NCBI GenBank assembly: GCA_026119855.1
Contig: JAOWBW010000382.1
Span: 1 to 64,000 of the forward strand
Length of the DNA stretch: 64,000 nucleotides
Direction: 5' to 3'
Source: Campanula takesimana
Taxonomy: Eukaryota > Streptophyta > Magnoliopsida > Asterales > Campanulaceae
Below the pieces are notes generated by a model, which made no database searches, was not told the DNA's origin, and saw nothing but the letters and a program-made list of their open reading frames with translations. The position numbers were made by a program, and so were the translations under genes. Position 1 is the first letter of the stretch. Each line of letters starts with the position of its first letter. This document shows, one piece after another, positions 23,806 through 34,648 of the stretch.

Positions 23806-26800
23806 GAGAGAGATGGTATACTTCTGCAAGTAAGATAGGGCACCACAATAAAGGGCATTGTCAGGTATAGGATTTTCTGTTTTGTTGGCCTTATCTTCTG
23901 GATTGATAATTCTCATATATGTTTCTTGCCCAAGGTACCATCTGTCTAGGTTCTCAGACCTAAGGTTCCACGCTCCAACATTATCAAGCGATATCAAGAT
24001 TGCTGTCCATCCTCCAGGCAAAACCTGTACAAAGAATCAAAAGAAATGGAGTTCAGTAAAACAGATTAAACGAAAGAAAATTTCAAGATTAATGGAGCCC
24101 ATACATGTAAACAGATGAACTTCGCACATAGGAAAACAAACCATTTCACCATTTCAGTTTATGAGTTCTTTTCTACAAATAAATAAATAATACTCCCTCC
24201 GTCTCATTTCAAATTGCAAAAATAAGGTTATGCATGGGAACTAAGGGAAAGTTAAAAAGGTGATGTGTTGTGAGTATAGATAGTTGAGTAGGAGAGAGAA
24301 AGTGGGGTAGAGAATAGGAATAATACTAGGGGCACAAAAAAGTCACAAAATCTTGCTCACAAAATCCCAGGTGTAATGATTTTATTGGTGTTTTTAAGTA
24401 GAGTGTGGCGGGTCCATTATCGATGCAACCAATAAAATATCACCACCTCATTGTGTGAGCAAGATTTTGTGCCCCTAACATTGCTCAGAGAATAGTAAGT
24501 GCGTTGGTTTATGTGAGTATGACAAGTGGGTCCCTTTAATTAAAAATATAATTAACTTTCCATTTTAGACTTTTGCAATTTTAAGTGGGACACCCGGCAA
24601 ATTTTGCAATTTAAAATAGGGTGGTGGGAGTATAGATGAATGAATTAATAGACCTGTGTAGTGGAGCGAGCTACCGCGTCCCACCGATTATATGAATTCC
24701 TGTTGCTTTCGGTCCATTCACCGTAAGCCATCCTAAAAAAAATGATAATTGTTTCATCAAACGCACGAAATGGAACTGAAAATCTAATACCAATGGAATG
24801 ACATGTAACAGGGCTATTACCCAACAACAAAGAATGAATAGCCGTCGACATGAAAGCTCTGCACTACCGTGTCGTTGTTCTGCAATATAATTTCTATAAA
24901 ACCTTTGTATGTGGCATTAATAATTGACCGGTCCACTCGGGGAGGTCTACTGAGTGGCCTATTTGGGAAGTCAAGTTTATAAGCACCCTTCACTTTATAC
25001 TGATCTGCAAGCCTCACTGGCGTATCAGGGTTGGCAAATGAAATTCCATTAAATGTAGCTCGTAGTTTCCCATCAATCCATTGAGGTGGCACACTTTTTA
25101 AAACGTATGTATCCGTTATATTGATGGAGCCATAATGAAAAGAACCCTGTGGGTTAGGACGAGCTCCACTTGCTGATGTATTCATCCTGATCAACAATTA
25201 AAGAAGACACAAATAAAAGTACCAAGTCAGATGACTTATTGCTACCTGGAAAAAAATAATCAATAATTTGAAATATTTTGAGCGTGTTTGAAAAGATGGG
25301 TTTGATCAACCTTATCGACATGGCCTGATTTATTGCAAAAGATTTATCATACTGATCGTTTGGAGGGTCAGGGAGCGGACCAGATGCTTCCCCTTTGGAG
25401 TTTGAATAGTGTAAGATACCAACACCAGTAACTCTTTGCCAAACAGATTGATTCACAAATCTAGGGCTTGCCACAATGTAGTAATCAGTGCTTGCATTCT
25501 GATCCATGGTGACTAAGAAAGAATAAGACTGGCCCACATGGATGTCTAAGCTGCTGTAATTCTGTTGTGAAGTGTAACGACCCTCTGTTTCTGCGAGTAG
25601 TAAGTTATGGTTTTGAATTCGGAAATTCAAACAAGTTGATACTCCGACATTGTGAACACGAATTCGGTAAGTTTTTCCTGCAGCATATAGGAGTAGTACC
25701 AGTTAAAACTATCAAGGTCATGGAGCATTGGCATACAAAGAATAGGGCTTACAGTTCACAAACAAACAGAAACATGAAAGGTAATACTCCCTCCACACCT
25801 AAATGAATGTTCATTTTCAAGAAACTTTTGTCCCAACATGAATGTCCTTTTTATATTGAAAAAAAAAAACTCTCTGTATTTTAAACAAAAGTTTTTCACT
25901 AGTCATCTTATATTCGCAAAACTAAATGTTGAGTAAGTGGATAACGATAATATTTATGCATCTTCCACTTATTGTATAAAAAGTAAACATTTTCAGTATA
26001 TCTCCTAAATGAAATTTGGACATTTATTTAGGGACAAGAAGTGAAAAAGATGTTTAAGAGGTAGTAACAGCTAAAAGATGTTAAGAGGTACTGGTAGAAT
26101 CGTTTATTACACACACTAATGATTCTTAAATGGATTACCAGGGTCAACATTAATTGTTTCATGGTCAATGCCATCTGGAACAATAGTCGAGTTATATCTG
26201 TAAGGTCCCTTTCCGTTAATGAGAACTCCATCTGGCATTCCAAGGTCATTTCCAGCATCAAGAGATGCCCTCAGTGCCTAATACACAAAGAGGTATTTAG
26301 TTAACTAACAGATAACCAAGACAACCAAATTATAATAATGGACGTGATAAAGCACCAACCGTATGATTACGGATATACCAATCACCAATTATGATGACTA
26401 TATCCCCATCAGGCATAGCGAATGGAATTGGTATAACTTCCCGGTTAGTGACCACAAAAGCACCGAAGCCACCAGCTGCTCTCTGAAAGTGAAGAGACGG
26501 AAAGTAATAGTAGCTACCAATCTGATCCTTAACCTGAAACTGATAAGTCCAATTCCATTTCGATGGGATGGGACAATTAGTGCCCAGAACTCCATCTTGC
26601 CAAGAAGAACGGCGCATTTCAATTCCAGGCCTATCAAAACATGAAATCCAAAGAAAGACAATAAAATAAGCTATAATAATAATAGTGATAAAAAAAAAAA
26701 GGAATGATGAATATAAGTATATTAAAACATTTCCATTTTGGGGAGTCTCACTTTAAGTGGGACGGCCCAAAAAGGAAAGAAGTCTCACTTCTAGTGGGAC

Positions 26801-28312
26801 GGAGGGAGTATTCAGAATACCCAAAAAAATAAGCTATAATAATAATAGTGATAAAAAAAAAAAAAAACGATAAAAATACCATGTAATAAGTGTACTCTCA
26901 TCCAGTTTATTCTTCACATTAACAACCACATTGTTATTGGTGGTAACATTCAGAGTTGGGCCTGGAAACTTTCCATTGACTGCTATGACCTGCAATCACG
27001 TAAAAAAGGTTTAGAAGAGTTTATTATGCCGTACAAAGAATTTATTTTTACATAGCTCACATAATTAAGTAAGCCACTAGATGATGAAAGTGGTCCACAC
27101 CTACAGATTAATTAAACAGGGCCCAATAACAAGCTAACAGGAGTTCACTTTTAAAGGTTATTATCAGATTTCAATTCAAGTTTACACTCGCTAACATCTA
27201 GTTCAGTGATATCAACTTTGACAATTATGTAACGAAAATCAACTTGCTCTGTCATTCCCGAGTTTCCTCTGCAAATGGTGTTCTTGATTGAATGAATTCA
27301 CTATGAATTATTAATCAGTTCTATTACCAGCCACTCTTACAACCAAATGTTATATCCATATATCCATACTCCTTGAACTTAATCTGATAAAGAAACTGGA
27401 AACCCACCCTTCAGTGAATCCCAAACCCTCCTATCCATACAAACTAACAAAAAAACAGAGAAAATGTCATGGCAAGTTCCAAAAAAAAAATAAAAAAATC
27501 TATAATTAAAGATGGAAAATAATACTAATATTTTTAATAGAACCCTTAAAACATTTCCCAGCAACCCAATAAAGACATAGGAGTAGTTTGCTTCAAAAAA
27601 ATAAATAAAAATTAAGGCATAGTAAAACAATTAAATTGACATCTACTATGTACTAATTCAACCCCTCAATATAAAAAATATTTTGACTTTGTTTAGTACT
27701 CCATTTGTCACAAAATGAATGACCATTTGAAAAAAAAAAAAAAAAGTCCCTAAATGGTTTTGTACCAAAATTTTCTACAAAATTAAAAGTTTGAAAAGTA
27801 GACAGCAAAGATTTTTATGTACAAAAAATATAAAATGATTTGCAGTATTTTAAATAAAAAATTCAAAATGAAAAAACGACATTTATTTAGGACATTCACT
27901 TTGGAATGGAATGAGTAGCAGAAAACTTGATGTTGCAGAACGGCAGAAAGCATTCAAACCGAAATTTCCACTTGTGTTATGTACACAATCAAATCAACCC
28001 GTTCAAAAAATCCACGAAACACACAAACCCCAATACAGGCATTTCGTCGAACACTCTAAAAACAGGGAAAAAAAAAAAAAAATCGATATACAAAAATCGT
28101 CTCACCATTGGACGAGAGTGTTTAAAATAGGGGAGAGGGATTATAAATAAGGGAGAATTAGAGAGAACCTGTTGGGGAACACCGAGAGGAGAAGCAGTGA
28201 TGTAAGAGAGCTCGAGTTCGAAATTGGCAAAAGGGTCGGCGCTGAAACAGAGGCCGCAGAGCAGAGCAATGTGAATCAATCGCAACGCCGGCGACCAAGA
28301 CGACGGCGACAT
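23558..28312 (-). CDS. SKS: SKU5-similar (SKS) multicopper-oxidase-like protein, GPI-anchored
   Basis: Nine exons are predicted: 28169-28312, 26880-26989, 26360-26630, 26139-26277, 25311-25677, 24821-25186, 24654-24732, 23822-24024 and 23558-23657. All junctions are GT-AG and phases agree, giving 592 residues. A signal peptide (residues 1-24, ALLCGLCFSA) precedes three cupredoxin-like domains. Key matches are SSWQDGVLGTNCPIP, WNWTYQFQVKDQIGS, MPDGVLINGKGPYRYN, GMAYGEWTE and LDNVGAWNLRSENLDRWYLG. The copper-ligand His clusters of laccase and ascorbate oxidase (HWHG, HCHxxxH) are absent, as is usual for SKU5/SKS proteins. The tail LHVMLLISAVIFVLL fits a GPI-anchor signal. SKU5 acts at the plasma membrane and wall in directed root growth. 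I cannot tell which SKS paralogue this is. Confidence 0.93.
23722..23800. repeat. (TG)n microsatellite in the last SKS intron
   Basis: About 39 uninterrupted TG units, reading (CA)n on the gene strand. It fills roughly half of the 164-bp intron 23658-23821 and ends about 20 nt from the donor. Confidence 0.95.
24193..24630. mobile_element. Stowaway-like MITE interrupted by a hAT-type MITE
   Basis: CTCCCTCCGTCTCATTTCAA and AATAGGGTGGTGGGAG ends with TA flanks. With the 170-bp insertion and its TSD removed it is about 260 bp. It lies in SKS intron 7. Confidence 0.8.
24317..24486. mobile_element. hAT-type MITE nested in a Stowaway
   Basis: A perfect 8-bp TSD AGAGAATA (24309-24316, 24487-24494). 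Ends are GGAATAATACTAGGGGCA and the complement of GAGCAATGTTAGGGGCA. The interior has TCTTGCTCACAAAATCCCAG and an inverted ATCTTGCTCACACA. Confidence 0.9.
25787..26041. mobile_element. Stowaway-like MITE in SKS intron 4
   Basis: CTCCCTCCACACCTAAATGA and ATTTATTTAGGGACAAGAAG are decayed inverted ends. AATGAATGTTC subfamily. Confidence 0.7.
26663..26867. repeat. 38-bp direct duplication bracketing half a Stowaway MITE
   Basis: AAAATAAGCTATAATAATAA and on is present at 26663-26700 and again at 26826-26867. Between them 26701-26808 is the right half of the MITE seen at 921-1030, almost identical, with an intact right end but no left end. All of it lies in SKS intron 2. Confidence 0.85.
27699..27914. 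mobile_element. Decayed Stowaway-like MITE in SKS intron 1
   Basis: CTCCATTTGTCACAAAATGA faces TTCACTTTGGAATGGAATGAG. Both ends have drifted and TA flanks are retained. Confidence 0.6.
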
Positions 28313-28415
28313 TTCCAGTTTTCAAAATGGATTTTCGTTGTCAATTTCAGAGAAATTAGATTTGTAGGTTTATTCACAAATCACATCAGAAGATCAACTG
28401 GGCAAAAAAATAAAA

Positions 28416-28447
28416 GGGTTTGGGTTTGGGTTTGGGTTTGGGGGTTT
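28416..28447. promoter_or_regulatory. (GGGTTT)n tract upstream of SKS, possible G-quadruplex
   Basis: Five G-tracts of three or more separated by TTT occur about 105-135 bp upstream of the SKS start codon, on the strand opposite the mRNA. On the sense strand it reads AAACCC repeated, similar to plant telo-box motifs. Confidence 0.5.
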
Positions 28448-28694
28448 CCAAAAGCTTTTTCTTGGCTTTTTGCCTTTGATAGCAAGGAAATGTGTGTGTA
28501 ATGTAATTTAAGCGTGAGTGACTGGCTAAACGGCTCGGCTCGGCCCGGCCCTCACTCTCCCCTATTATTTGCCCGAAATCTCAAGCGTAATACGTGAGAA
28601 GACCACCAGTCACTTTATTGCTGTTCTTTATGAATTAGTCCATCCTTAATTTCCTCTCCAAAACAACAAACTTTTCTTTTTGTTTTGTCTCGTA

Positions 28695-28934
28695 CTCCCT
28701 CCGTCTCTAAATAAGGTTTTTACTTTCTTTTTTGGTTTGTCTCAGACTAAGGTTCTTAGTTGCTTTATTACCTAAAATAGACAATGGGATCCACTTGTCA
28801 TTCTCACAACAAAAACTTTCTACACACTTTCTCTCTCATATTTTCACCTACTTTATTTTTCATACTCACAACATTTATTTTTTCTTAATTTTCTGTAAAA
28901 TCAAACTAAGAACTTTAGTCCGTGACGGAGGGAG
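28695..28934. mobile_element. Stowaway-like MITE
   Basis: CTCCCTCCGTCTCTAAATAA and CCGTGACGGAGGGAG ends, TA flanks. It lies about 380 bp upstream of the SKS start. Confidence 0.85.
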
Positions 28935-29005
28935 TAATACATTTACATTTTTTGTATTAAAAAAATACTCAAGTTACAATTCTTAAATAATACACAAATA
29001 AAATA

Positions 29006-29287
29006 CTCCCTCCGTCCCACCTCACTTGAAACCCAATAGGTGGGCACAATAACTCAGAAAAAGAATAAAATAAAGAAAATGTGTTATAGAAAATGAAGAT
29101 AGAGAATGAGTGGGGTTAATAGTAGTTTGGTTGAATGAATTTGTGTGGTGGAAAATGAAAAGAGAGAATGAGTGGGTGGGGTAGATTGAATATAAAATTA
29201 TAAAAATATTACCATTTTGAGGAGTCTCAAATGAAGTGGAACGGACCAAAATAAAAATAAGTTTCAAGTGAGGTGGGACGGAGGGAG
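29006..29287. mobile_element. Stowaway-like MITE, 282 bp, intact
   Basis: CTCCCTCCGTCCCACCTCAC and its complement, TA flanks. Very close in sequence to the copy at 44465-44747. Confidence 0.93.
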
Positions 29288-29348
29288 TATATCTTTATAA
29301 CTATTGACAAGTTAAATACGATAATTATTTTAGAACGGAAAAGAGATA

Positions 29349-29642
29349 CTCCATCCGTCTCAGTTTAAAGTTCTTACTTTCCTTTTTGGTATGTCACTGT
29401 TTAAGGTTCTTAGTTGTTTTATTCCTTAAATGGCAAACTATGAATAGTGTTTTGGACATTCTTGTCCTCATAAAGTTCATATATTACAAAAAGCTCATCA
29501 CTTACCCATTTACCTTTCACCCACTTGATTTATGAATGGACAATTATATCATCCACCCACTAGTATTATTGACTAAAGTTTACCTTGATTCCTTAATTAA
29601 TGTGCAAAGTTAAAATAAAAACCTTAAACGGGACGGAGGGAG
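29349..29642. mobile_element. Stowaway-like MITE
   Basis: CTCCATCCGTCTCAGTTTAA and AAACGGGACGGAGGGAG ends, TA flanks. Interior (AAAGTTCTTACTTTCC) is shared with 56921-57238. Confidence 0.85.
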
Positions 29643-29796
29643 TAGTAACAATTATTTAGACAATTCCTTCAAAAAAAACAATTATTTAGACAACATGAAA
29701 ATAATTTCATAATCAATGTTTCAAATTATTTACTCTCGCGCCCCTAACTAATGGTTATTAAACTGAATATGCGGATATTAAGATAATACTCCTTCG

Positions 29797-29960
29797 GGCA
29801 ATGTTAGACTTACAAAAAAAAAAATTACAAAATGAAGGATACAAGATGTGATGGCGATATTTTATTGGTCACATCGATAGTGGACACGAAACACTTCAAT
29901 TGAAAACATCAACATAATTATGACACTTCATTTTGTAGACCACATTTTGTAGTGATCTTT
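29797..29960. mobile_element. Possible decayed hAT-type MITE
   Basis: GGGCAATGTTAGAC at the left and internal GATATTTTATTGGTCACATC resemble the 5625 and 24317 copies, but the right end is not clear. Confidence 0.4.
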
Positions 29961-29981
29961 TGAAACTTTATTATTTCCCTA

Positions 29982-30258
29982 CTCCCTCTGTCTCATAACT
30001 ATATGCTCAAATTTTCTTTTTAGGCGTCCCATTGACAAATCACACTTTCCTAAAATGACAAAGAATCTTTACTATTCCTCACACTCATTCTCTCTCACAC
30101 TTTACTTTTATACTCACAACACCGATCAACCTATTATTCCTTACCTCAAATTCTCTTTCCTACTTCACTTTTCACACTCACAACAACTACACACTATTCA
30201 TCCCTTTAATTCCTGTGTACAACTCATTTTGTGCATATAGTTTTAGGACGGGAGGGAG
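29982..30258. mobile_element. Stowaway-like MITE
   Basis: CTCCCTCTGTCTCATAACTA and TTTTAGGACGGGAGGGAG ends, with GCATATAG mirrored as CTATATGC. TA flanks. Confidence 0.82.
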
Positions 30259-31162
30259 TACATGTTAGAAAGTAAGTGTTGTTAGTGGGTAGGAGAGAGA
30301 AAAATGGGTACATAATAATAAGTAGATAGTTGTTGAGAGTGGTAGGAGAGAGAATGAATATTTTGCCAAGTAATCATTAGCATGGGACACCCTAAACAGA
30401 AATAAATAACCATTAATTTGAGACGAGGAGTAACTTTTATGGTTAAATAGTTATATTTCTTATTGTAAGTTTAAACATTATTTTTTTTTTCTTTTTGAAA
30501 TCAATGATTATCATAGTGAATCGTATTCACTTCATCTCAAAATAAATTTCAATTTTTTTTTTTTACTTTTTTCGTTGTCAAGAACGAATGTTGAATATAA
30601 ATTTAAATTGATTAGTTTATGCTAATGAAATTTAAAACTTATAATTAATATACCATAAAATTTTCATGTGAAAATCTTTTTAAAAAACGTGTTTTACATT
30701 CGTATCTGTTTAAAACATGTTCTCAAAATGTGAAGTGACATGTTTGGAAATAAATGAAACTTTTTGACAACATGCATTGTCATTTTTATAAATACCAAAA
30801 TTATAAAAACTCACCAGATATTTTTTGACACTATAAACTATAAGAGGCATTTTTCAATGCCACAACAAGCATATTTTAACGCTAGGACATGCACTTATTT
30901 CGGGACTTATAAAAAAATGTTTGACACTTTTTGACATTGTAAAAGATATTTTTCAATATTAAGCACTTTTTAACACTACTACACTAGGACGGTCAATTCT
31001 TAACACTACAATCGGCAACACGTAATACTACCACTAAAAGTGCATGTCTGAATGTTTATAAGTGTTATAATAAACGGACACCTATTAATATTAGAATAAA
31101 CACTTAATAATATTAGAAAAAAACTGAAAATATTTTGGACTGAATGAAAGAGTAGGAGTAAA
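30259..31162. other. Intergenic with decayed MITE pieces
   Basis: 30260-30435 has MITE-like GAGAGAATGAAT words without a clear pair of ends. The rest is AT-rich and contains loosely repeated TTTTTGACACTATAA-like words near 30810-30990. Confidence 0.35.
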
Positions 31163-31792
31163 TAGGGATGGCAAAACGAACCGGATCAGAACCACCAAAC
31201 CGGACCGGAACCGGAACCAAAAAGCCCGGAACCGCCTTGAACCTTGACAAAAACTGGAACCGTTTGTAACACGGGCCGGTTTCGGTTCATCCCCTCTGAA
31301 AACCGTGAACCGGCGGTTCCGACCGCCATGAACCGCCTAGACCGAACCGGAACCATAATCAAAACCGTAAGAAAAACCGTCAAAAAAAACCATCAAAATC
31401 GTTAGTTTTCTAACGATTTCATCAGAATTAACCGTTACTAGCGGAACATTGACAAAAATTGAGTTTTGACTGAATTTTTAGCCAAATTAAGTGAATAAAA
31501 ATAATAAAATTTGTTGAGTATATAAAAGAAATGAGGGACGACCTCTTTAATTTTTTAAAACATTTTTTCTATACCTTTTTGTGAAAAAAATGGGCAATAA
31601 AATATTATTATAATTGTTTTTTTTTTTTTGTTAAAAACATTATTTTAAAAAAATGTGGATCGGCGGTTCCGAACCGTGAACCGGCGATTCTGAACCCTAA
31701 CCGTAATCGCGAGAGAAAAGCTTCGGTTACGGTTCAAGCTTTTTCAAAACCAAAACCGGCAGTTTTGAACTGGAACCGTGTTGGTCATCCCT
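31163..31792 (+). mobile_element. hAT-like ACCGG-rich element, related to 2168-2774
   Basis: Ends are TAGGGATGGCAAAACGAACC and GTGTTGGTCATCCCT. The interior follows the 2168 element in reverse orientation, including AACCGTTTGTAACACGGGCC and the CAAAATTTGTTGAGTATATA stretch. No perfect TSD could be read, so this copy is older or rearranged. Confidence 0.75.
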
Positions 31793-32371
31793 CGAAGTAA
31801 TTAATTTCAATGGCGGAAGTCAACAAGTATGGGAGAAAATTTTTCAAAAAGAAAGTAAGGGGGAAAATTGATAAGGATTGCAAAGAATATGCATAATATT
31901 TCGGCGTTTCGAACGGTCGGATTATCTGTGCTCACGTCACATGCACGCGAATCGTCACCCCCTAAACAGAAAGTAAAATAAAAGAATAATATAATTCCTT
32001 ATCAGATGTGGTCCCACCTACCAAATCTATTTCGAAAATGAAAATTGTATCCATTCTCATTGCCGGCCCCTTCGGTTCGCTTCATTCACAATATTTGCGC
32101 GTCTTATTTTACCGGTGAAAATGGAACTATTTTTTACTTCGTATTAAAATAAAGACAAACACTCCTATGCGAACATGCACAACCCGTCTCATGGATGAGA
32201 CGGGCCATATTTTGACCCATGACCCGGCCTATTGAATCAGCTTCATGGCTCATGGGGCGACTCTGTCACGTGGCAGCCTCTTATAGGCCCATTTTTTTTT
32301 ATTTATTTTAAAAAAAAATATATATATATTTTTTTTATTTTTTTTCGGTTTGTCAAAAGTAATAGTTACTA

Positions 32372-32682
32372 CTACCTCCGTCCCAACTCAATATGCACTT
32401 TTACTGTTTGGCACAATATTTAATGAGAGATTATTTATATTCAAAAGTATTGTGAGTGGAGAATAATGAGTGGTTGGGAGGAAGAAAGAGAATGAGTGGA
32501 GAATAATGAGTGGTTGAGAGGAAGAAAGAGAATGAGTGGAGAATAATGAGTGGTTGGGAGGAAGAGAGAGAATGAGTGGAAGATTATAAAAATAATAAAA
32601 AACTTTCATTTTTTGGATTGTGCACATATCAACGACACCCACTTAAAAGGTAAGTGTGCACATTGAGCTGGGACGGAGGTAG
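32372..32682. mobile_element. Stowaway-like MITE in the left arm of the MULE
   Basis: CTACCTCCGTCCCAACTCAA and GCTGGGACGGAGGTAG ends, TA flanks. The interior has a 41-nt unit around GAATAATGAGTGGTTGGGAG repeated three times. Confidence 0.88.
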
Positions 32683-33103
32683 TATAACTTAATGTAATGA
32701 ATGTATACATATAAAGTAACAGTTTGTATACATAAAAGTAATACTTATATATACAGAAAACTAACAGTGTTTTTTCCTATGTTTTCTTCGTTTGCCAAAA
32801 GTAATACTTATTACAACTAAAATGTAACGAATGTGTTACTTATATGTAATAATTTTTATACATAATTGTAACACATATGTATAGAAAAAGTAATAATTCA
32901 ACCATTTACATTTTTAGAGCTAAAAAACACTTGATTAGTGTTACATGTAAAGTATTACATTATCTATAGAAATATCTTATAATTTATTTTATTAAATACA
33001 AAATTAGGATTTATTTCTAGATTTGCTTTTTTTTTTTTTTTGTTGTTTGTTTTGTTAATAAGTTGCATCACTTCTCGATCGAGATTACTATGCCTTTTCC
33101 CCT

Positions 33104-33535
33104 TTGTTGGGACTTTTGCATTTTCCCCTCTGTTGGGAACATTGTCTTCTCCCCATTGTTGGAGCCTTTGCCTCTCTCCGATGTGAGAGCGTTAAAATGA
33201 TGTTAATATTTGTTCTTGGTTCAATGCTTGTGATGTTCGGTTGCGCATTTCCTGCCGACTCAATTGCATCACTTTCTCGTGTTTTCAACGCTAAAATTTT
33301 TACCGTTCGGGGGTTTACTAAAGGCCTGTGTGGAGCCGTGTCCAAATTTGTTTGGAGAAGCACTTGTGCATCACAAGATATAGTTCCCAAGGACACCTAT
33401 TGGAGATTTGGTTCGGGTTTGGCCATCAATACTCGAGATGTGTTAGGATTTTTATGTGTACATCGTAATTGCAATCATTATATTTTGGACGAGCCTCTGA
33501 CAGTTGTGGAGCGCCGTCTTATTGAATTTTATTAA
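33104..33535 (+). CDS. Unrecognised 143-aa ORF inside the MULE
   Basis: An open frame fills most of the unique core between the two MULE arms. I recognise no domain. It includes a hydrophobic stretch (MMLIFVLGSMLVMFGCAF, about residues 31-48) and is Cys- and Trp-containing later on (VWRSTCASQD). The upstream DNA has three tandem TGTTGGGA-like units. It could be a captured host fragment, as in Pack-MULEs, or a chance frame. An ORF on the opposite strand overlaps it, so coding status is uncertain. Confidence 0.3.
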   Translation: MLGLLHFPLCWEHCLLPIVGAFASLRCESVKMMLIFVLGSMLVMFGCAFPADSIASLSRVFNAKIFTVRGFTKGLCGAVSKFVWRSTCASQDIVPKDTYWRFGSGLAINTRDVLGFLCVHRNCNHYILDEPLTVVERRLIEFY

Positions 33536-33974
33536 TGCAATTATGTGTTGTTTGCTTTCAAAAAAAAAAAAATTTATTTTATTAAAGTGGTGCATTTACT
33601 TGATTAGTATAAATGATACTTACATTTAGATATTGTCTGGGTTACATGTAATTATAGTTAGTATTACATTTGAAAAAATGGGTAAAACGAGTTTTTGTTT
33701 TTGTAAAACAGGTGTTACGTTTACTTATGAACAATGTTACTTTATATGTATACAGTCATTACATTAAGTTATGGTAACTATTACTTTTGGTAAACGACGG
33801 AAAAACCAAAAAAAAAAATATAAAAACTCAAATTTTATTTTATTTTATTTTTTTAGAGGGGGGCTATGAGAGGCTGCCACGTGGCAGGGTCGCCCCATGG
33901 GTCATGGGTCGACCCGTCTCATAGATGAGACGGATCCCCTTGTTCTCATGGGAGACCACCTCTAAAATAAAATA

Positions 33975-34231
33975 CTCCATGTGTCTCAGAAAAATAGTCT
34001 TATTTTGATTTTTTATGGTCTAACAAAAATTAACTTTGACCAACTATTGGTGACGGTCTAATCATTCTACTGAAATTCTAAAATTTGTAATTGATAAATC
34101 ATTAAGTGATTTTCAATAACATTTTTTAAAATTTCATTTTAAACATTAAATTGACACTAATGTTTTGTCAAAGTTTATTTTTGTTGACCATAAAAAATCA
34201 AAATGAGACTATCTTTCGGAGACAGGGGGAG
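33975..34231. mobile_element. Stowaway-like MITE
   Basis: CTCCATGTGTCTCAGAAAAA and TTTCGGAGACAGGGGGAG ends, TA flanks. Interior is shared with 58480-58734 (AACTTTGACCAA and its inverted copy). It starts 3 bp beyond the MULE TSD. Confidence 0.8.
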
Positions 34232-34412
34232 TACTTTTTTTCCTAAAAATAAAATAAATTATTTTTAAGAATATGAATTAAAGAAATATATTAGAAAAGC
34301 AAATTTGTGATTAGGAAAGTGAGAGAAAATAGAGTAGGAATATTAAGTAAACCGTTGTTATTAGGGTATCTATGCTACAAGTATGGGTCCGAGATTTACT
34401 AATTAATAAGTA

Positions 34413-34648
34413 CTCCCTCCGTCTCGCTCGAATTAAGATTTTTGGTCAAGCAAATTATACTTTGATTAATAATTTGAAGAAAACTAATGATGCTAATAAA
34501 AATTTAAAAAATGTTATTGTATCACGATTAATAATAAACTAAATAACTATTTTTAGATTTTTTATCAAGATAATTATTTTTCTTCAAATTGTTGGTCAAA
34601 GTATAAATTCCTTGACCAAAAATCCTAATTCGAGCAGGACGGAGAGAG
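34413..34648. mobile_element. Stowaway-like MITE
   Basis: CTCCCTCCGTCTCGCTCGAA and TTCGAGCAGGACGGAGAGAG ends with matching TTAAGATTTTTGGTCAAG/CTTGACCAAAAATCC arms. Confidence 0.85.

Larger units (their letters stand above)
32154..33962. mobile_element. MULE-like element with long TIRs and an internal ORF
   Basis: A perfect 9-bp TSD TAAAATAAA is at 32145-32153 and 33963-33971. The arms contain the complementary CCGTCTCAT..ATGAGACGGG and GCCACGTGGCAGCCTCT blocks and remain alignable for about 250 bp or more. A Stowaway (32372-32682) split the left arm, and the right arm shows the sequence without it. No transposase is present. Confidence 0.85.

Noticed and set aside
23704..24021. SKS C-terminus ending in a His-Thr repeat
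   Set aside because: A GT donor at 23821 and an acceptor before 23657 give an in-phase last exon with a GPI-type tail, so the repeat is intronic.
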